Assembly: GCA_003695675.1 (NCBI GenBank) | Contig: RFIA01000191.1 | Span: 1 to 39,793, forward strand | Source: Chloroflexota bacterium | Lineage (GTDB): Bacteria > Chloroflexota > Anaerolineae > Aggregatilineales > Phototrophicaceae | Reading direction: 5' to 3' | DNA: 39,793 nt | Shown: piece after piece, positions 1 through 8,793 of the stretch | Layout of the letters: every line of letters starts with the position of its first letter | Numbering within the stretch: position 1 is the first letter of the stretch | Notes under the pieces: model-generated | The model's input: only the letters and a program-made list of their open reading frames with translations | The model's database searches: none | Told to the model about the DNA's origin: nothing | Made by a program: the position numbers and the translations under genes

Positions 1-2
1 AA

Positions 3-860
3 TTTTTTATCCAATTTTTATTGCCAAAGTATGAAGACATTATCCCAAACAAAAAGGGATTCAAATATGTCAAGGCACGTGATGAAATCGAGCCAGAACA
101 ACTCAATAAAACCGATAAACGAAACATGGAAGCACTATATGCGGATGTGATTGCTTCGATTACGTTGCGCGTGATATATGAACTCTTTGCAGCAGATATG
201 GTGGAAGCAATCCATTCGGTCGTTTTCAACGGTGTTACAAATGCAATTGATCCCGCTACTGGAAAAGATATTCAACCGTGTCTCATTAGTGTTCAGGTTG
301 ATCGCACTAAATTCCAAGAATTAGATTTGGAGCGGGTAGACAAGATGGCTTGCTTGAATCATCTCAATGCACGAATGTCTTCAAATTTTGCTGCAGCAGA
401 ACCGATTGCGCCTATTGTCGTTGTCAGGGATTCAAAACTCGACTACAGTTCCTCAATGAATGAAGCCATCAATCTATTAGAGATGGATCCGTTTGAATTT
501 GAACATCTCGTCACCGCTTTATTCAATGCAATGGGGCTGAATGCAACCACAACACAACAATCGAATGATGGAGGCATCGACGTTATCGCAATTGATGAAA
601 CGCCAATCACCGGCGGGAAAATCGCTATTCAAGTCAAACGATACCGTAATCCGGTCGGCGTAAAAGAAGTTCGGGCATTATATGGTGCTATGCAGGCAGA
701 GAACGCGATGAAAGGTATTCTTGTTACCACCAGCAGTTTCGGTGCGGCCTCTTACCAATTTGCCCAAGATTATCACATTGCATTGATTGATGGCGAAAAT
801 CTTCTCCAACTTTTAGAGCAACATGAAATCGGGAACTTCGTTATCAAAAATGACCGATGA
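3..860 (+). CDS. Mrr-type restriction endonuclease, C-terminal part (5' end outside window)
   Basis: The reading frame is open to the left edge, so the real start is probably outside the window; the first in-frame TTG at 21 has no ribosome site in front. Numbering from that TTG, residues 155-270 form an Mrr_cat-like nuclease fold: E161, then D183-G-G-I-D187, then Q204-V-K206, which matches the E/D...QxK active site of PD-(D/E)XK type IV enzymes. The segment before it (about 38-135, with IDPATG and CLNHL) resembles a conserved region that I recall in front of Mrr domains in longer bacterial restriction proteins, which often carry an N-terminal coiled coil. It probably cleaves foreign or modified DNA. 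It converges on the next gene with a 47-bp gap, and no partner methylase is visible. Family call firm; substrate unknown. Confidence 0.8.
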   Translation, partial: FFIQFLLPKYEDIIPNKKGFKYVKARDEIEPEQLNKTDKRNMEALYADVIASITLRVIYELFAADMVEAIHSVVFNGVTNAIDPATGKDIQPCLISVQVDRTKFQELDLERVDKMACLNHLNARMSSNFAAAEPIAPIVVVRDSKLDYSSSMNEAINLLEMDPFEFEHLVTALFNAMGLNATTTQQSNDGGIDVIAIDETPITGGKIAIQVKRYRNPVGVKEVRALYGAMQAENAMKGILVTTSSFGAASYQFAQDYHIALIDGENLLQLLEQHEIGNFVIKNDR

Positions 861-907
861 CGTCATCTTGCCATCCTGTTTGGTTAGGTTTTCGTCCAAT
901 CAGGCCC

Positions 908-1906
908 TCACCCACTCTCCGCCAACAAGTCGGCGAGGTGATGTTGCCACAGCGCAGGCAATGAGTGCGTGCCGTGACCGCGCGTCTCGTCGCTAATCGG
1001 CAGCAGAACATACCGACCGCGTTCCACCTGCGCGATACCTGCTTCCAGCAAACCCAATTCCGGCGGATTGACTTGATCGTCTGCGGAATTGATCGCGAGT
1101 AGCGGCGCTTTAATCCGCGACAAACCGGGGGCGGGATTATAATCGTATGACGCCGCGACTTGATAGAGCATGTCGTTGGCATCGCGGTCGGCCAGCGCCA
1201 TTTGTACTTTTTCTTCAAGCAGGGCGTCGGCTGCGTCGCGAGTTGGGGCTTCTTTTTGCCACTGAAGCGGAATGCTGCCCATGATGAGCAAGATATAGAT
1301 GGCTGTCACCAAACCACGCGGTTGCGTCGCGTACTCGCCGTCGCACCATTCGGGGTCGCTGCGGATAGCGTCGATAATCATGCGACGCATCATGCGATTG
1401 CGTCCCGCGATTTCCGCCGGGTTGCTGGCAAGCGGCATGAGCGCATCCATAAAATCGGGATGCGTTTGCCCCCATAGCCATGTGTGCATCCCGCCCATCG
1501 ATGTTCCCATCACCAAGCGCAGATGATTGACGCCGAGTCCTTCGGTCACGAGTTGATATTGCGCCCGCACCATATCGGCATAACCATACGCTGGGAACTT
1601 GGCACGCAGACCGTCACTCGGTTTGCTTGATTGCCCGTGCCCGATGCCATCTGGCAGAATGATGTAATGCTGTTCAGCATCTAGCAATTGACCCGGCCCA
1701 AACAACACGCCTGCAAAATGTTCGCCGAGAAAATTCTTGCCGCTGCCGGTTGTCCCGTGCAAAATCAAGACCGCATTGCGAACAACACCCGCATCATCAC
1801 GTTGCGGTTGACCGAGTGTCGTATAATGCAGCCGCAACTCCGGCAAGACTTCGCCATTGGTAAATTCAAAATCAGAAATGATGAAATCACCTTCGTGGAT
1901 TTCCAT
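908..1906 (-). CDS. alpha/beta hydrolase of the MetX (homoserine O-acyltransferase-like) family
   Basis: This 332-residue protein has the alpha/beta hydrolase layout of the MetX family: an oxyanion segment HGTTGSG (50-56), the nucleophile elbow GTSMGGM with S136, an acid residue in NSADDQVNPP (D276 or D277) and a catalytic histidine in GHGTH (H314). The lid has a long helical insert (about 165-255). Many MetX-like proteins without methionine-pathway neighbours are hydrolases or acyltransferases of unknown substrate, and nothing nearby is a methionine gene, so I do not call it MetX. The ATG is preceded by GAGGAT at good spacing on the minus strand. An inverted repeat of the octamer family lies upstream, between it and the DapA-like gene. 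Confidence 0.8.
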   Translation of the reverse strand: MEIHEGDFIISDFEFTNGEVLPELRLHYTTLGQPQRDDAGVVRNAVLILHGTTGSGKNFLGEHFAGVLFGPGQLLDAEQHYIILPDGIGHGQSSKPSDGLRAKFPAYGYADMVRAQYQLVTEGLGVNHLRLVMGTSMGGMHTWLWGQTHPDFMDALMPLASNPAEIAGRNRMMRRMIIDAIRSDPEWCDGEYATQPRGLVTAIYILLIMGSIPLQWQKEAPTRDAADALLEEKVQMALADRDANDMLYQVAASYDYNPAPGLSRIKAPLLAINSADDQVNPPELGLLEAGIAQVERGRYVLLPISDETRGHGTHSLPALWQHHLADLLAESG

Positions 1907-1960
1907 TTAACATATCCTCGCAATATGACAATAAAAGGGCCGCTCTTATCTTAAAAACTT

Positions 1961-2023
1961 TAGCGCGGAGTTGCAAAGACCGCAGAAAAAACCTCTGTGT
2001 TCTTTGCGTCTCGACGGTTCAAT
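1961..2023. repeat. octamer-periodic intergenic repeat, copy A (imperfect inverted repeat)
   Basis: The left arm (about 1961-1986) contains GCAAAGAC and the right arm (about 1992-2023) read on the opposite strand contains CGAGACGCAAAGAACACAG. The arms pair imperfectly around an A-rich loop, so RNA from either strand could fold. It begins about 15 bp past the stop of the DapA-like gene. Same family as the copies at 2983, 6904, 8794, 13257 and 16385. Confidence 0.6.
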
Positions 2024-2037
2024 TTCTTTACAACATT

Positions 2038-2955
2038 TCACGCAAATGTTATTTTTTGTGTCGGGTCGTCGATGCCGACGCGCTTGAATAACGCGCTGAT
2101 TTCGGCGTGCGTCCCGGCGTCAATCGGTGCGAACGGGTCACGCGGGGTCGCGTTGGCGATAGCGCCGCGCCGATACAAAATTTCTTTGCGAATCGTCAAG
2201 TTAATCACCGGCTGATTCTCGTAACGGATGAGCGGCAGATAATGATCGAAGATGCGCACCGCATCATCCTCGCGCCCATCTTGCATAGCGTCGTAAATCG
2301 CAATCAGAATCTCGGTGAAGGCGAAACCGGTCATTGTGCCATTTGCGCCACGTTGTAATTCTTCGAGCAAAAACATGCCGCCGAGTCCGCCAAAGATTTT
2401 GAATTTGTCGGTGCGTTCACGAATAGCGGAAATTTTTTGCATCAGGGGTGGGTCTTCAAGTTTGAGATGCCGTGCATTGGGGATGTCTTCGGCTATCTGC
2501 GCCAATAAATCCGCCGACATGATGACATTGTTGACCGGCGGGAAATCTTGCACGACAATTGCGCCGTCCACCGCCGCACCCAGTTCGCTGTACAATTCGA
2601 TGACTTTCGGATCGGTCGGCGGGTCAAAGGGCGGCGGCGCAACCATCACACCGGCAGCACCATTCTCGAAAGCGGCTTTGCACAATGCAATGCACGTCGC
2701 CCTGTCGTGATGACTCGCGCCGACGACAACCGGAATACGCCCGTTGACAGTTGCCATCACCGTTTCCATGACGCGGCGGCGTTCGTCAACATCCATCTTG
2801 GCCGCCTCGCCCAACACCCCCATGATCGTTAGGCCGTGCGCACCAAGACGTATTTGAAATTCAACTAGGCGCTTCAAACTGTCAAAATCAATCTGCTGCG
2901 CCGCATCAAACGGAGTCGCCAAAATATTGAAAATGCCATTGATTGAATCGCTCAT
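2038..2955 (-). CDS. DapA-superfamily aldolase/lyase, not a canonical dihydrodipicolinate synthase
   Basis: This 305-residue protein is a Schiff-base TIM barrel of the DHDPS/NAL family. It has the substrate-loop motif GVLGEAA (46-52, equivalent to GTTGE) and the Schiff-base lysine K165 in HLKLEDPP. The tyrosine normally found in the YN-P motif of strand 5 is absent: the place reads VVQDFPP (134-140). That argues against true dihydrodipicolinate synthase and for a sugar-acid dehydratase or aldolase subgroup. GAGGAGAG stands just upstream of the ATG. Neighbours give no pathway hint. Superfamily sure, reaction unknown. Confidence 0.85.
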   Translation of the reverse strand: MSDSINGIFNILATPFDAAQQIDFDSLKRLVEFQIRLGAHGLTIMGVLGEAAKMDVDERRRVMETVMATVNGRIPVVVGASHHDRATCIALCKAAFENGAAGVMVAPPPFDPPTDPKVIELYSELGAAVDGAIVVQDFPPVNNVIMSADLLAQIAEDIPNARHLKLEDPPLMQKISAIRERTDKFKIFGGLGGMFLLEELQRGANGTMTGFAFTEILIAIYDAMQDGREDDAVRIFDHYLPLIRYENQPVINLTIRKEILYRRGAIANATPRDPFAPIDAGTHAEISALFKRVGIDDPTQKITFA

Positions 2956-2982
2956 ACCTCTCTCCTCTGAAAATAGAACGGA

Positions 2983-3039
2983 TCAACCGCAAAGACGCCA
3001 AGAAAAACGAACAGGTTTAACGCAGAGACGCAGAGAAAA
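2983..3039. repeat. octamer-periodic intergenic repeat, copy B (two direct copies)
   Basis: Two direct copies are seen: CGCAAAGACGCCAAGA after AAC at about 2989, and CGCAGAGACGCAGAGA after TTTAA at about 3021. Each is two consecutive octamers of the form CRCARAGA. It lies between the start of the DapA-like gene and the stop of the ABC exporter gene, both minus strand. Confidence 0.65.
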
Positions 3040-3154
3040 TCCGTTAGAGCGTTGCGTGCAATACTCGGCAACATTTTCATGCCTTTGTGGTGGCGTGCCC
3101 CTTGAAAACAGCGTTATTGTCGTCTTCATTCCTAATCATATCGCCTAACGCATC

Positions 3155-4951
3155 TCAATCCCCCACGGCGCGGAGCTTGTCGCCGGTTTGCACGCGCCAC
3201 AACGCAGCATACAGACCGTCATGTTGCGCGAGGTCTTCGTGCCGTCCCTGCTCAGTGAGCACACCGTCTTCAAGCACGAAGATGCGGTCGGCGTTGCGAA
3301 TCGTGGAGAGGCGATGTGCGATGATGATGGTCGTGCGACCGACGGCGATTTTCTCCAGCGAGCGTTGAATTGCGGCTTCGGTTTCGTTATCGACCGAGGA
3401 TGTTGCTTCGTCGAGAATCAGCACAGGCGGGTCTTTGAGGACGGCGCGGGCGATAGAGATGCGCTGCCGTTGCCCGCCGGAGAGCTTCTGCCCGCGCTCG
3501 CCAACAATCGTGTCGTAGCCTTGCGGCAACTGCATGATGAACTCGTGCGCCTCAGCGATTTTGGCCGCGTTGACGATGTCGTCCATCGCGGCGTCGAATG
3601 TGCCGTAAGCGATATTCTCGCGCACGGTGCCATGAAACAAAAACACATCTTGACTAACGAGGCCGATGGCGCTGCGCAAATCAGCGACGTGCAAGTTGCG
3701 CACATCATACCCATCGACGAGGATACGTCCTTGCGTGACATCGTAAAAGCGCAGGAGCAATTTAATCACCGTGCTTTTGCCTGCGCCGGTCGCGCCAACG
3801 ATGGCGGCTGTAGCACCGGCGGGGATGTGCAGCGACAAGCCTTTGAGCACGGCTTGTCCATTGGTGTAGGCGAAATACACATCATCGAAGGTGACTTCGC
3901 CGCGCACCGTTTCAAGCGGCAGCGATTGCTCGCCATCGACAATTTTCGATTCGATTTTGAGTAGGTCGAGAATGCGCGTTGTCGATGCCATCGCCCGTTG
4001 ATAGAGGTCAAACGTTTCGCCCAAGCGCGTCAACGGCCACAGCAGACGTTGCGTCATGAAGATGAGGACACTATACGCGCCGAGTTCAACTTCACCGTTG
4101 AGCGCAAGTTCGCCGCCAAAAAAGATAATCGCGACGAAGCCCATCACAATCAAGATGCGAATCAAGGGCGAGAAAGCCGAACTGAGGATAATCGCGCTGC
4201 GGTTGCGGCTGCGGTAAATTTGGCTTTGTTGTTCGATGCGTTGGACTTCTTGTGCTTCGGCGGTGAAGCTCTTAATCGTCGCGATGCCACCGAGATTATT
4301 CGCCAAATGATGATTGAGCATACTGACTTGCTCGCGCACGGCGATGTAGCGCGGCGCGAGTCGTTTTTGAAACCAGACCGACCCCCACACAATGAACGGC
4401 ATTGGGACGATTGCCATCCACGCGACGCCGGGCGCGATGCTGAAGAATATCGCGCCGATGACGATGACTGTCGTCACAATCTGCACAAGCTCATCCGCGC
4501 CGATGTCGAGGAAGCGCTCTAGTTGATTGATGTCGTCATTGAGGACGGACATGAGTGTACCCGTACTTTGATCTTCAAAGTAGGCCATCTCAAGCTGTTG
4601 CACATGCTGATAGGTGTCGAGACGCATCTCGTGCTCGATGAGTTGGGCGAGATTGCGCCAGTAGACATGCGCTACATAATCAAACAACGACTCCAAAAGC
4701 CAGATGATGAGTGTCAGCAGCGATAGAATCAGCAATTGGGTCTCGACATCGGGGAAGCCCCACCCAGCGATGAACGAACTCTCGCGACGCACGACAACAT
4801 CGACCGCTGCGCCTATCAACAACGGCGGCGCAATATCGAAGATTTTATTGAGCACGGAGAATAGAATCGCCAGCAAAACACGTAGACGATATTGCCGAGT
4901 ATAACTTAGCAGGCGCGGCAAGGGATGTTGTCGGGTCGATGCAACAGTCAT
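3155..4951 (-). CDS. ABC exporter half-transporter, fused permease and ATPase
   Basis: The 598-residue protein has the full type IV ABC exporter layout. Six membrane helices lie in about 22-310, followed by a nucleotide-binding domain (about 350-590) with Walker [10 protein letters not shown] (386-394), Q-loop SQD near 433, signature LSGGQ (490-494), Walker [12 protein letters not shown] (511-521) and switch histidine H546. It should work as a homodimer or heterodimer in the inner membrane and export a lipid, peptide or drug (MsbA/LmrA/MdlB group); the substrate cannot be told. It stands alone with no partner half-transporter beside it. No Shine-Dalgarno is seen and a TATAAT ends only 4 bp before the ATG, suggesting a leaderless message. 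Confidence 0.93.
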   Translation of the reverse strand: MTVASTRQHPLPRLLSYTRQYRLRVLLAILFSVLNKIFDIAPPLLIGAAVDVVVRRESSFIAGWGFPDVETQLLILSLLTLIIWLLESLFDYVAHVYWRNLAQLIEHEMRLDTYQHVQQLEMAYFEDQSTGTLMSVLNDDINQLERFLDIGADELVQIVTTVIVIGAIFFSIAPGVAWMAIVPMPFIVWGSVWFQKRLAPRYIAVREQVSMLNHHLANNLGGIATIKSFTAEAQEVQRIEQQSQIYRSRNRSAIILSSAFSPLIRILIVMGFVAIIFFGGELALNGEVELGAYSVLIFMTQRLLWPLTRLGETFDLYQRAMASTTRILDLLKIESKIVDGEQSLPLETVRGEVTFDDVYFAYTNGQAVLKGLSLHIPAGATAAIVGATGAGKSTVIKLLLRFYDVTQGRILVDGYDVRNLHVADLRSAIGLVSQDVFLFHGTVRENIAYGTFDAAMDDIVNAAKIAEAHEFIMQLPQGYDTIVGERGQKLSGGQRQRISIARAVLKDPPVLILDEATSSVDNETEAAIQRSLEKIAVGRTTIIIAHRLSTIRNADRIFVLEDGVLTEQGRHEDLAQHDGLYAALWRVQTGDKLRAVGD

Positions 4952-4955
4952 GCGT

Positions 4956-4984
4956 ATTATATGGGATGGCTATGTGGACAAATA
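4956..4984 (-). promoter_or_regulatory. candidate promoter of the ABC exporter, leaderless
   Basis: On the minus strand a perfect TATAAT occupies 4961-4956. A weak -35, TATTTG at 4984-4979, stands 17 bp upstream. Transcription would begin at or within a few bases of the ATG at 4951. Confidence 0.4.
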
Positions 4985-5104
4985 GATAGTCTCCATTGTA
5001 ACTTTACAAAGTGCGATAAGCTATAGCGCTTCGTAGATGGATAATGCCCAAATTCATCATGAAAGTTCATATTCGCATCGTCAAGATTGGTGTAAACTAA
5101 TGAC

Positions 5105-6043
5105 ATGGATGACCCAATTGCACTCTTACGCGAAATTCGATTGGCACTGCAGCAGCAAGACTTCCCAGCGGCGCTGCGTTACCTCAAGCAGGCGGCCCAA
5201 ATTGCGCACGAAAACGGCGACCGAGCGGCGGAAGGGCGGCATCTGGGCAATGTTGCCTTGATTTATCATCGCATCGGCAAGTCGGACGAAGCGCTCAAAT
5301 ATTTCAATCTTGCGCTCAAATTAGCGCGTGAAGAAGGCGACCGTGTGGCCGAAGACGGCTTACTCGGCAACATGGGCAATATCCTGCGTGAAATCGGCAA
5401 ACACGAAGAAGCCATCCATTATCTCAATCAGGCGCTTGTCATTGCGCAAGAAATCGGCGATGTGCGTGGGCGCGGCATCTGGCTTGGCAATCTCGGTCTC
5501 GTGTATGATGACCTTCAATTATATGCACAAGCGGCGGAGTTGCATCAACGGTCGGTCGAAGTGGCCCGCCAATTGCGCGACCGGCGTGGTCTTGCGACAC
5601 GTCTGTCGAATCTTGGCAACAGCTATATCGGGCTGCATCGTTATGAAGAGGCGTTGATGTGTTTTGCAGAGGCTATCGAAATTTACGACGCATTCGGCGA
5701 ACAAGAAGCACGCGCTGTTAGCTTTGGCATTCTCGGCAACATTCACAGCGAAATCGGTCGTCAAGAACAAGATTCACAGACGGCCTATACGCACTTTCAT
5801 AAAGCGCTCGATTATTATAGCGAAACCTTGAATTTCGCCCACGAGACCGGCGATGAAATTGTCGAGGCCGAGTTGATGCGACGCATTGGTGATGTGATGG
5901 GATACGCCGGGGATTACGAACAGGCTGTCACCTATTACACCGCCGCCTACGAACAATTCGACCGGCTTGGCTTGCAAGAGCGAGTCGAACTCGTGCGGCG
6001 GAGTCTGTTGATTGCCGACGAACGCCGCAAACAGAATCCATGA
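5105..6043 (+). CDS. tetratricopeptide-repeat protein (LGN-type TPRs)
   Basis: The whole 312-residue protein is a chain of about six TPRs with a 40-residue period, each with a LGN(x)G/A...IG...EA...Y/F core, as in LGNVALIYHRIGKSDEAL (about 43-60) and its next copies. There is no signal peptide, membrane span or enzyme domain, so it is probably a cytoplasmic adaptor or scaffold. The copies with GN motifs are of the Pins/LGN subtype common in multicellular or filamentous bacteria. It is divergent from the ABC exporter with a 153-bp gap. The ATG lacks a good Shine-Dalgarno. Partner unknown. Confidence 0.85.
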   Translation: MDDPIALLREIRLALQQQDFPAALRYLKQAAQIAHENGDRAAEGRHLGNVALIYHRIGKSDEALKYFNLALKLAREEGDRVAEDGLLGNMGNILREIGKHEEAIHYLNQALVIAQEIGDVRGRGIWLGNLGLVYDDLQLYAQAAELHQRSVEVARQLRDRRGLATRLSNLGNSYIGLHRYEEALMCFAEAIEIYDAFGEQEARAVSFGILGNIHSEIGRQEQDSQTAYTHFHKALDYYSETLNFAHETGDEIVEAELMRRIGDVMGYAGDYEQAVTYYTAAYEQFDRLGLQERVELVRRSLLIADERRKQNP

Positions 6044-6087
6044 TTTGACTGCGGTAAACATGATCCCCCATATTACAATTTATACGG

Positions 6088-6093
6088 TATAAT
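6088..6093 (+). promoter_or_regulatory. candidate -10 box upstream of the sortase gene
   Basis: A perfect TATAAT lies 43 bp before the sortase ATG, in the gap after the TPR gene. No convincing -35 is seen at the expected place. Confidence 0.3.
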
Positions 6094-6136
6094 TGCGCTA
6101 TCTATTGGAATGGGTTACAGATAGGTTGGGACGAGA

Positions 6137-6847
6137 ATGATGTACAGACGACAATCAGGCGGTTCGGGACGTGCAATATTGATTGTAATTATACTCGGCA
6201 TCATTGCCGGGGCGGTTTTCTTCATCATGGACAGTCGCGGTCAAGAGAGTGGGCAAGGAGTCGCCATCGTCCCACAAAATAATGATGGGGCTGCCGTGCC
6301 GGAAGCGGGCGACCTTTTTGGAAGTTCGGATGAAGCGCCCGCGCCGCCGGAGGTTGATGAAAGCCGCATTCCAGATGATGTGTCGCTTGGCAGCAATATT
6401 GTGATTGATGGTGTTGACCCGAATACAGAGACTAGCCTTTTCTTGCCGACACTCGGCGTGCAAGCACCAGTGATTGAAACCTTCCTCAATGGCAGCAGTT
6501 GGGACGTCAGCAATCTCGGCACAAATGTTGGGCATTTGCAGGGCACATCATGGTTGAACACACCGGGTAACATTGTCCTCTCTGGACATGTGGAATTGGC
6601 TGATGGGCGTCCCGGCATTTTCGAGAATCTGAACGAATTGCAAATTGGCGATCCGATTATTTTGACAGAAGAAGGTGTTGAGCGGCGTTATGTTGTCACC
6701 GATTTATTGGTCGTTGAACCGGATGATTTGAGTGTACTCTACCCGACGACTCATGAACAACTCACGCTGATAACCTGCGGCGCATACAATTTCTTTTCGG
6801 ACACATATCAAGAGCGCGTCGTCGCGATTGCCGAATTGATTGTGTGA
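6137..6847 (+). CDS. sortase family transpeptidase, membrane anchored
   Basis: This 236-residue protein has an N-terminal membrane span (about 12-31), an acidic Pro-rich linker (40-85), and a C-terminal sortase barrel. The catalytic residues are visible: H151 in LSGHV, C214 in the TLITC motif and R227 in YQERVV. The layout resembles the class D/E-like sortases of Gram-positives and Chloroflexota. Sortases join LPxTG-like proteins to an acceptor outside the membrane. No LPxTG-type substrate is encoded beside it, so its substrate is elsewhere or uses a different signal. Two consecutive ATGs (6137 and 6140) are possible starts, and the ribosome site is weak. Confidence 0.9.
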   Translation: MMYRRQSGGSGRAILIVIILGIIAGAVFFIMDSRGQESGQGVAIVPQNNDGAAVPEAGDLFGSSDEAPAPPEVDESRIPDDVSLGSNIVIDGVDPNTETSLFLPTLGVQAPVIETFLNGSSWDVSNLGTNVGHLQGTSWLNTPGNIVLSGHVELADGRPGIFENLNELQIGDPIILTEEGVERRYVVTDLLVVEPDDLSVLYPTTHEQLTLITCGAYNFFSDTYQERVVAIAELIV

Positions 6848-6903
6848 TTTCTGAAATATACTGACCCGCAGGGCATTGTTAGGGAATCTCAACATCTATA
6901 CAA

Positions 6904-6945
6904 GTCTTGTGTTCCCTTTGTGTTGTGTCTTTTGCGCCTTTTCAG
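6904..6945. repeat. octamer-periodic intergenic repeat, copy F
   Basis: The minus strand reads GCGCAAAAGACACAACACAA and then AAGGGAACACAAGA, a degenerate run of the CRCARAGA octamer. It begins 56 bp past the sortase stop codon. Confidence 0.45.
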
Positions 6946-7027
6946 TTTTTAGTCATTTTTAGACTCTACATGCGCACACTGTCGCATCTAGCCAATATTC
7001 TCGGCATCTTTGCAATCACCGAGTCAT

Positions 7028-7071
7028 CAAGAGCGCCAAGTCAATATGTCGATACCGCTTGGCGTTCTTTG
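7028..7071. repeat. inverted repeat directly upstream of a membrane protein gene
   Basis: Arms CAAGAGCGCCAAG (7028-7040) and CTTGGCGTTCTTTG (7058-7071) pair, with a perfect 7-bp core CGCCAAG/CTTGGCG and a 17-nt loop. The arm sequence matches the CGCCAAGA variants of copies B and C. It ends 7 bp before the GGAGG ribosome site of the next gene, so it would sit in its leader RNA. Confidence 0.5.
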
Positions 7072-7086
7072 TATTTTGGAGGCATC

Positions 7087-7803
7087 ATGGCTGTACCCGC
7101 TTCCAACGAAAATCATCGTATAGAGTATCTGCCGCATTGGTTGCCGGCGCGATTGTGGCGTGTGCATCCAACGGTGCGCTTGACCCTCAAGGCGACACCG
7201 CGTCAGATCATACAAGCGTTGGCTGCGGCGCGCCGCCCTCGACACGCCCGTCTCGATTTAGATACGCTGTATATGGACGGACGCCGCTACACAATTGAAC
7301 TCGTCGGCGAGAACAGCTTCCAAATGACGAGCACGAGTCGGCGGTGGCGCTTTCGCACCCGCACGGCGACGGCGGCGGTTGCATTCGGGAATTTTACTGA
7401 TCTCGGTCAAGGCTATTCACGTCTTGAAGTCAGCTTTCGTCTCAATTGGCAATATTTCGCGCTCGGTTCGTTATTCCCCCTATTGTTGACGTCAATCGTC
7501 ATCTTCGTGCCGTGGCCGTTATGGTTCATCATCTTTTCGATTGTCTTTTTGTTTTCGTTGGTGTGGTTAGAGCGTTGGCTGCTGGCGAAATTGCAATGCC
7601 TCGCGATGATGTTTTTCGTTGAGAAGGTACTCGCCGACATCATCGCCGAAGTGCCGGAATTGCCAGCCGAGAATGTCATCACAGTTGACCAGAACGAATT
7701 CCGTGAAGAGTGGCGCAAATTCTATCGCGATCATCAAGGCGAACGAGTCCGCCCACCTCGACGAAAACGGCGGCGCAATCCCCCACAAGATAACAGCGAT
7801 TGA
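7087..7803 (+). CDS. hypothetical membrane protein with two adjacent spans
   Basis: I choose the ATG at 7087 because GGAGG stands 4 bp before it. The frame is open back to a TTG at 6907, but that stretch is repeat DNA. The 238-residue product has a soluble N-terminal half (about 1-120) that resembles no family I recognise, a hairpin of two hydrophobic spans (about 128-176, with FVPWPLWFII between) and a charged C-terminus rich in Arg and Pro (PPRRKRRRNPP). The N-terminal half may be a small ligand or lipid-binding fold, but this is a guess. It converges on the next membrane protein gene with a 38-bp gap. Function unknown. Confidence 0.65.
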   Translation: MAVPASNENHRIEYLPHWLPARLWRVHPTVRLTLKATPRQIIQALAAARRPRHARLDLDTLYMDGRRYTIELVGENSFQMTSTSRRWRFRTRTATAAVAFGNFTDLGQGYSRLEVSFRLNWQYFALGSLFPLLLTSIVIFVPWPLWFIIFSIVFLFSLVWLERWLLAKLQCLAMMFFVEKVLADIIAEVPELPAENVITVDQNEFREEWRKFYRDHQGERVRPPRRKRRRNPPQDNSD

Positions 7804-7841
7804 ACGGCAGCAAATAGCACATTTGGTATTCAGGTGCGCGA

Positions 7842-8786
7842 TTACGCCGGACGAGTCGGCGACAGAATCCAATCGGTCTGATGGGCGGGCGCATTGAGGC
7901 GGTCGGTCAACATACGCCACAAACCTCGAATGATGATCTCTCGCAGTACGATGAAGAAGCTCAATCGCAGAAATGTCAACACGATGCCTATCGCCTCGCC
8001 ACTGACGCCGATACGGTTGAAGAGTGCGGGCAAGAGCAAGAGGGCAACGAGAATACCAAGCGCATAAATCGTGATTTGTATCGTGATGAAGATGACCGCC
8101 GCGCCGACGCGCGAATCGTTGCGAGTTGGGACGACGGTCGGCACCAGCAAGCCGACGATACTGCTGAGCACCATCGATTGCGCGAAGTCGAGATAATAGG
8201 CGGCCAACACAATCAGCCCCGAGACGACGAGTTGCACGGCAGTCGCGACACCCTGCAATGGACTGCCGAACAAAGTGAACGAAATCACAACGATGATGAT
8301 CATCCCCAAGGCGACTGTACCAATCCCGACCAATATCGTCAGAACGCCGTGTAACATATCGAAGGTCGAGCCGCGATGCAATGCGCCATTGCATAACGCC
8401 CAATTCGCACCAAATGACCCGCCCGGATACAAACAGATGAGATCATAAACACCGTTTTCATGTGAGCGGGCGACGATTTCCCCCGTGCGCATCGTCCACA
8501 CAATGCAGAAAATCTGATTGCCAAGCGGAAACCACACCGGCAGTGAAAGCAGCAACAACACCGGGAACATCGGCAGCGCAATGACAGCATACATCAAGGC
8601 CAACGGGCGCGAGTAGGCAATAATCAAGATGACGATGAAGAGGATGAGTTGCGTGCCCCGCTTAAGATATAATTGCGCCTGTGGTGGCAGCGCCGGTGAT
8701 GGCTTGCGATAGCGTGCCCGGCGAAAAATCGGATTGAGATATTGTGGGTTGCGTAACCCTTGCCACAGCTTCCAACTTAAAAACAT
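7842..8786 (-). CDS. hypothetical polytopic membrane protein
   Basis: The frame opens at a TTG (8822), but that TTG lies inside an intergenic repeat, so I prefer the ATG at 8786 (314 residues, MFLSWKLWQ). After a basic N-terminus come two close hydrophobic spans (about 45-90), a short soluble part with HENGVYDLICLYPGG, then four to five further spans (about 145-290). The cysteine-containing YDLICLYPGG stretch resembles the soluble loop in ABC-2-like permeases and related unnamed Chloroflexota membrane proteins, but there is no ATPase gene next to it. No ribosome site is evident. Membrane location is sure, function unknown. Confidence 0.7.
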   Translation of the reverse strand: MFLSWKLWQGLRNPQYLNPIFRRARYRKPSPALPPQAQLYLKRGTQLILFIVILIIAYSRPLALMYAVIALPMFPVLLLLSLPVWFPLGNQIFCIVWTMRTGEIVARSHENGVYDLICLYPGGSFGANWALCNGALHRGSTFDMLHGVLTILVGIGTVALGMIIIVVISFTLFGSPLQGVATAVQLVVSGLIVLAAYYLDFAQSMVLSSIVGLLVPTVVPTRNDSRVGAAVIFITIQITIYALGILVALLLLPALFNRIGVSGEAIGIVLTFLRLSFFIVLREIIIRGLWRMLTDRLNAPAHQTDWILSPTRPA

Positions 8787-8793
8787 AGCACTA

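Noticed and set aside
908-1906. Annotation as homoserine O-acetyltransferase
   Set aside because: The MetX-like fold is clear, but no methionine or cysteine genes are near and specificity residues could not be checked.
6907-7086. Upstream extension of the membrane protein from a TTG
   Set aside because: It runs through repeat DNA and a hairpin, while the ATG at 7087 has a strong GGAGG.
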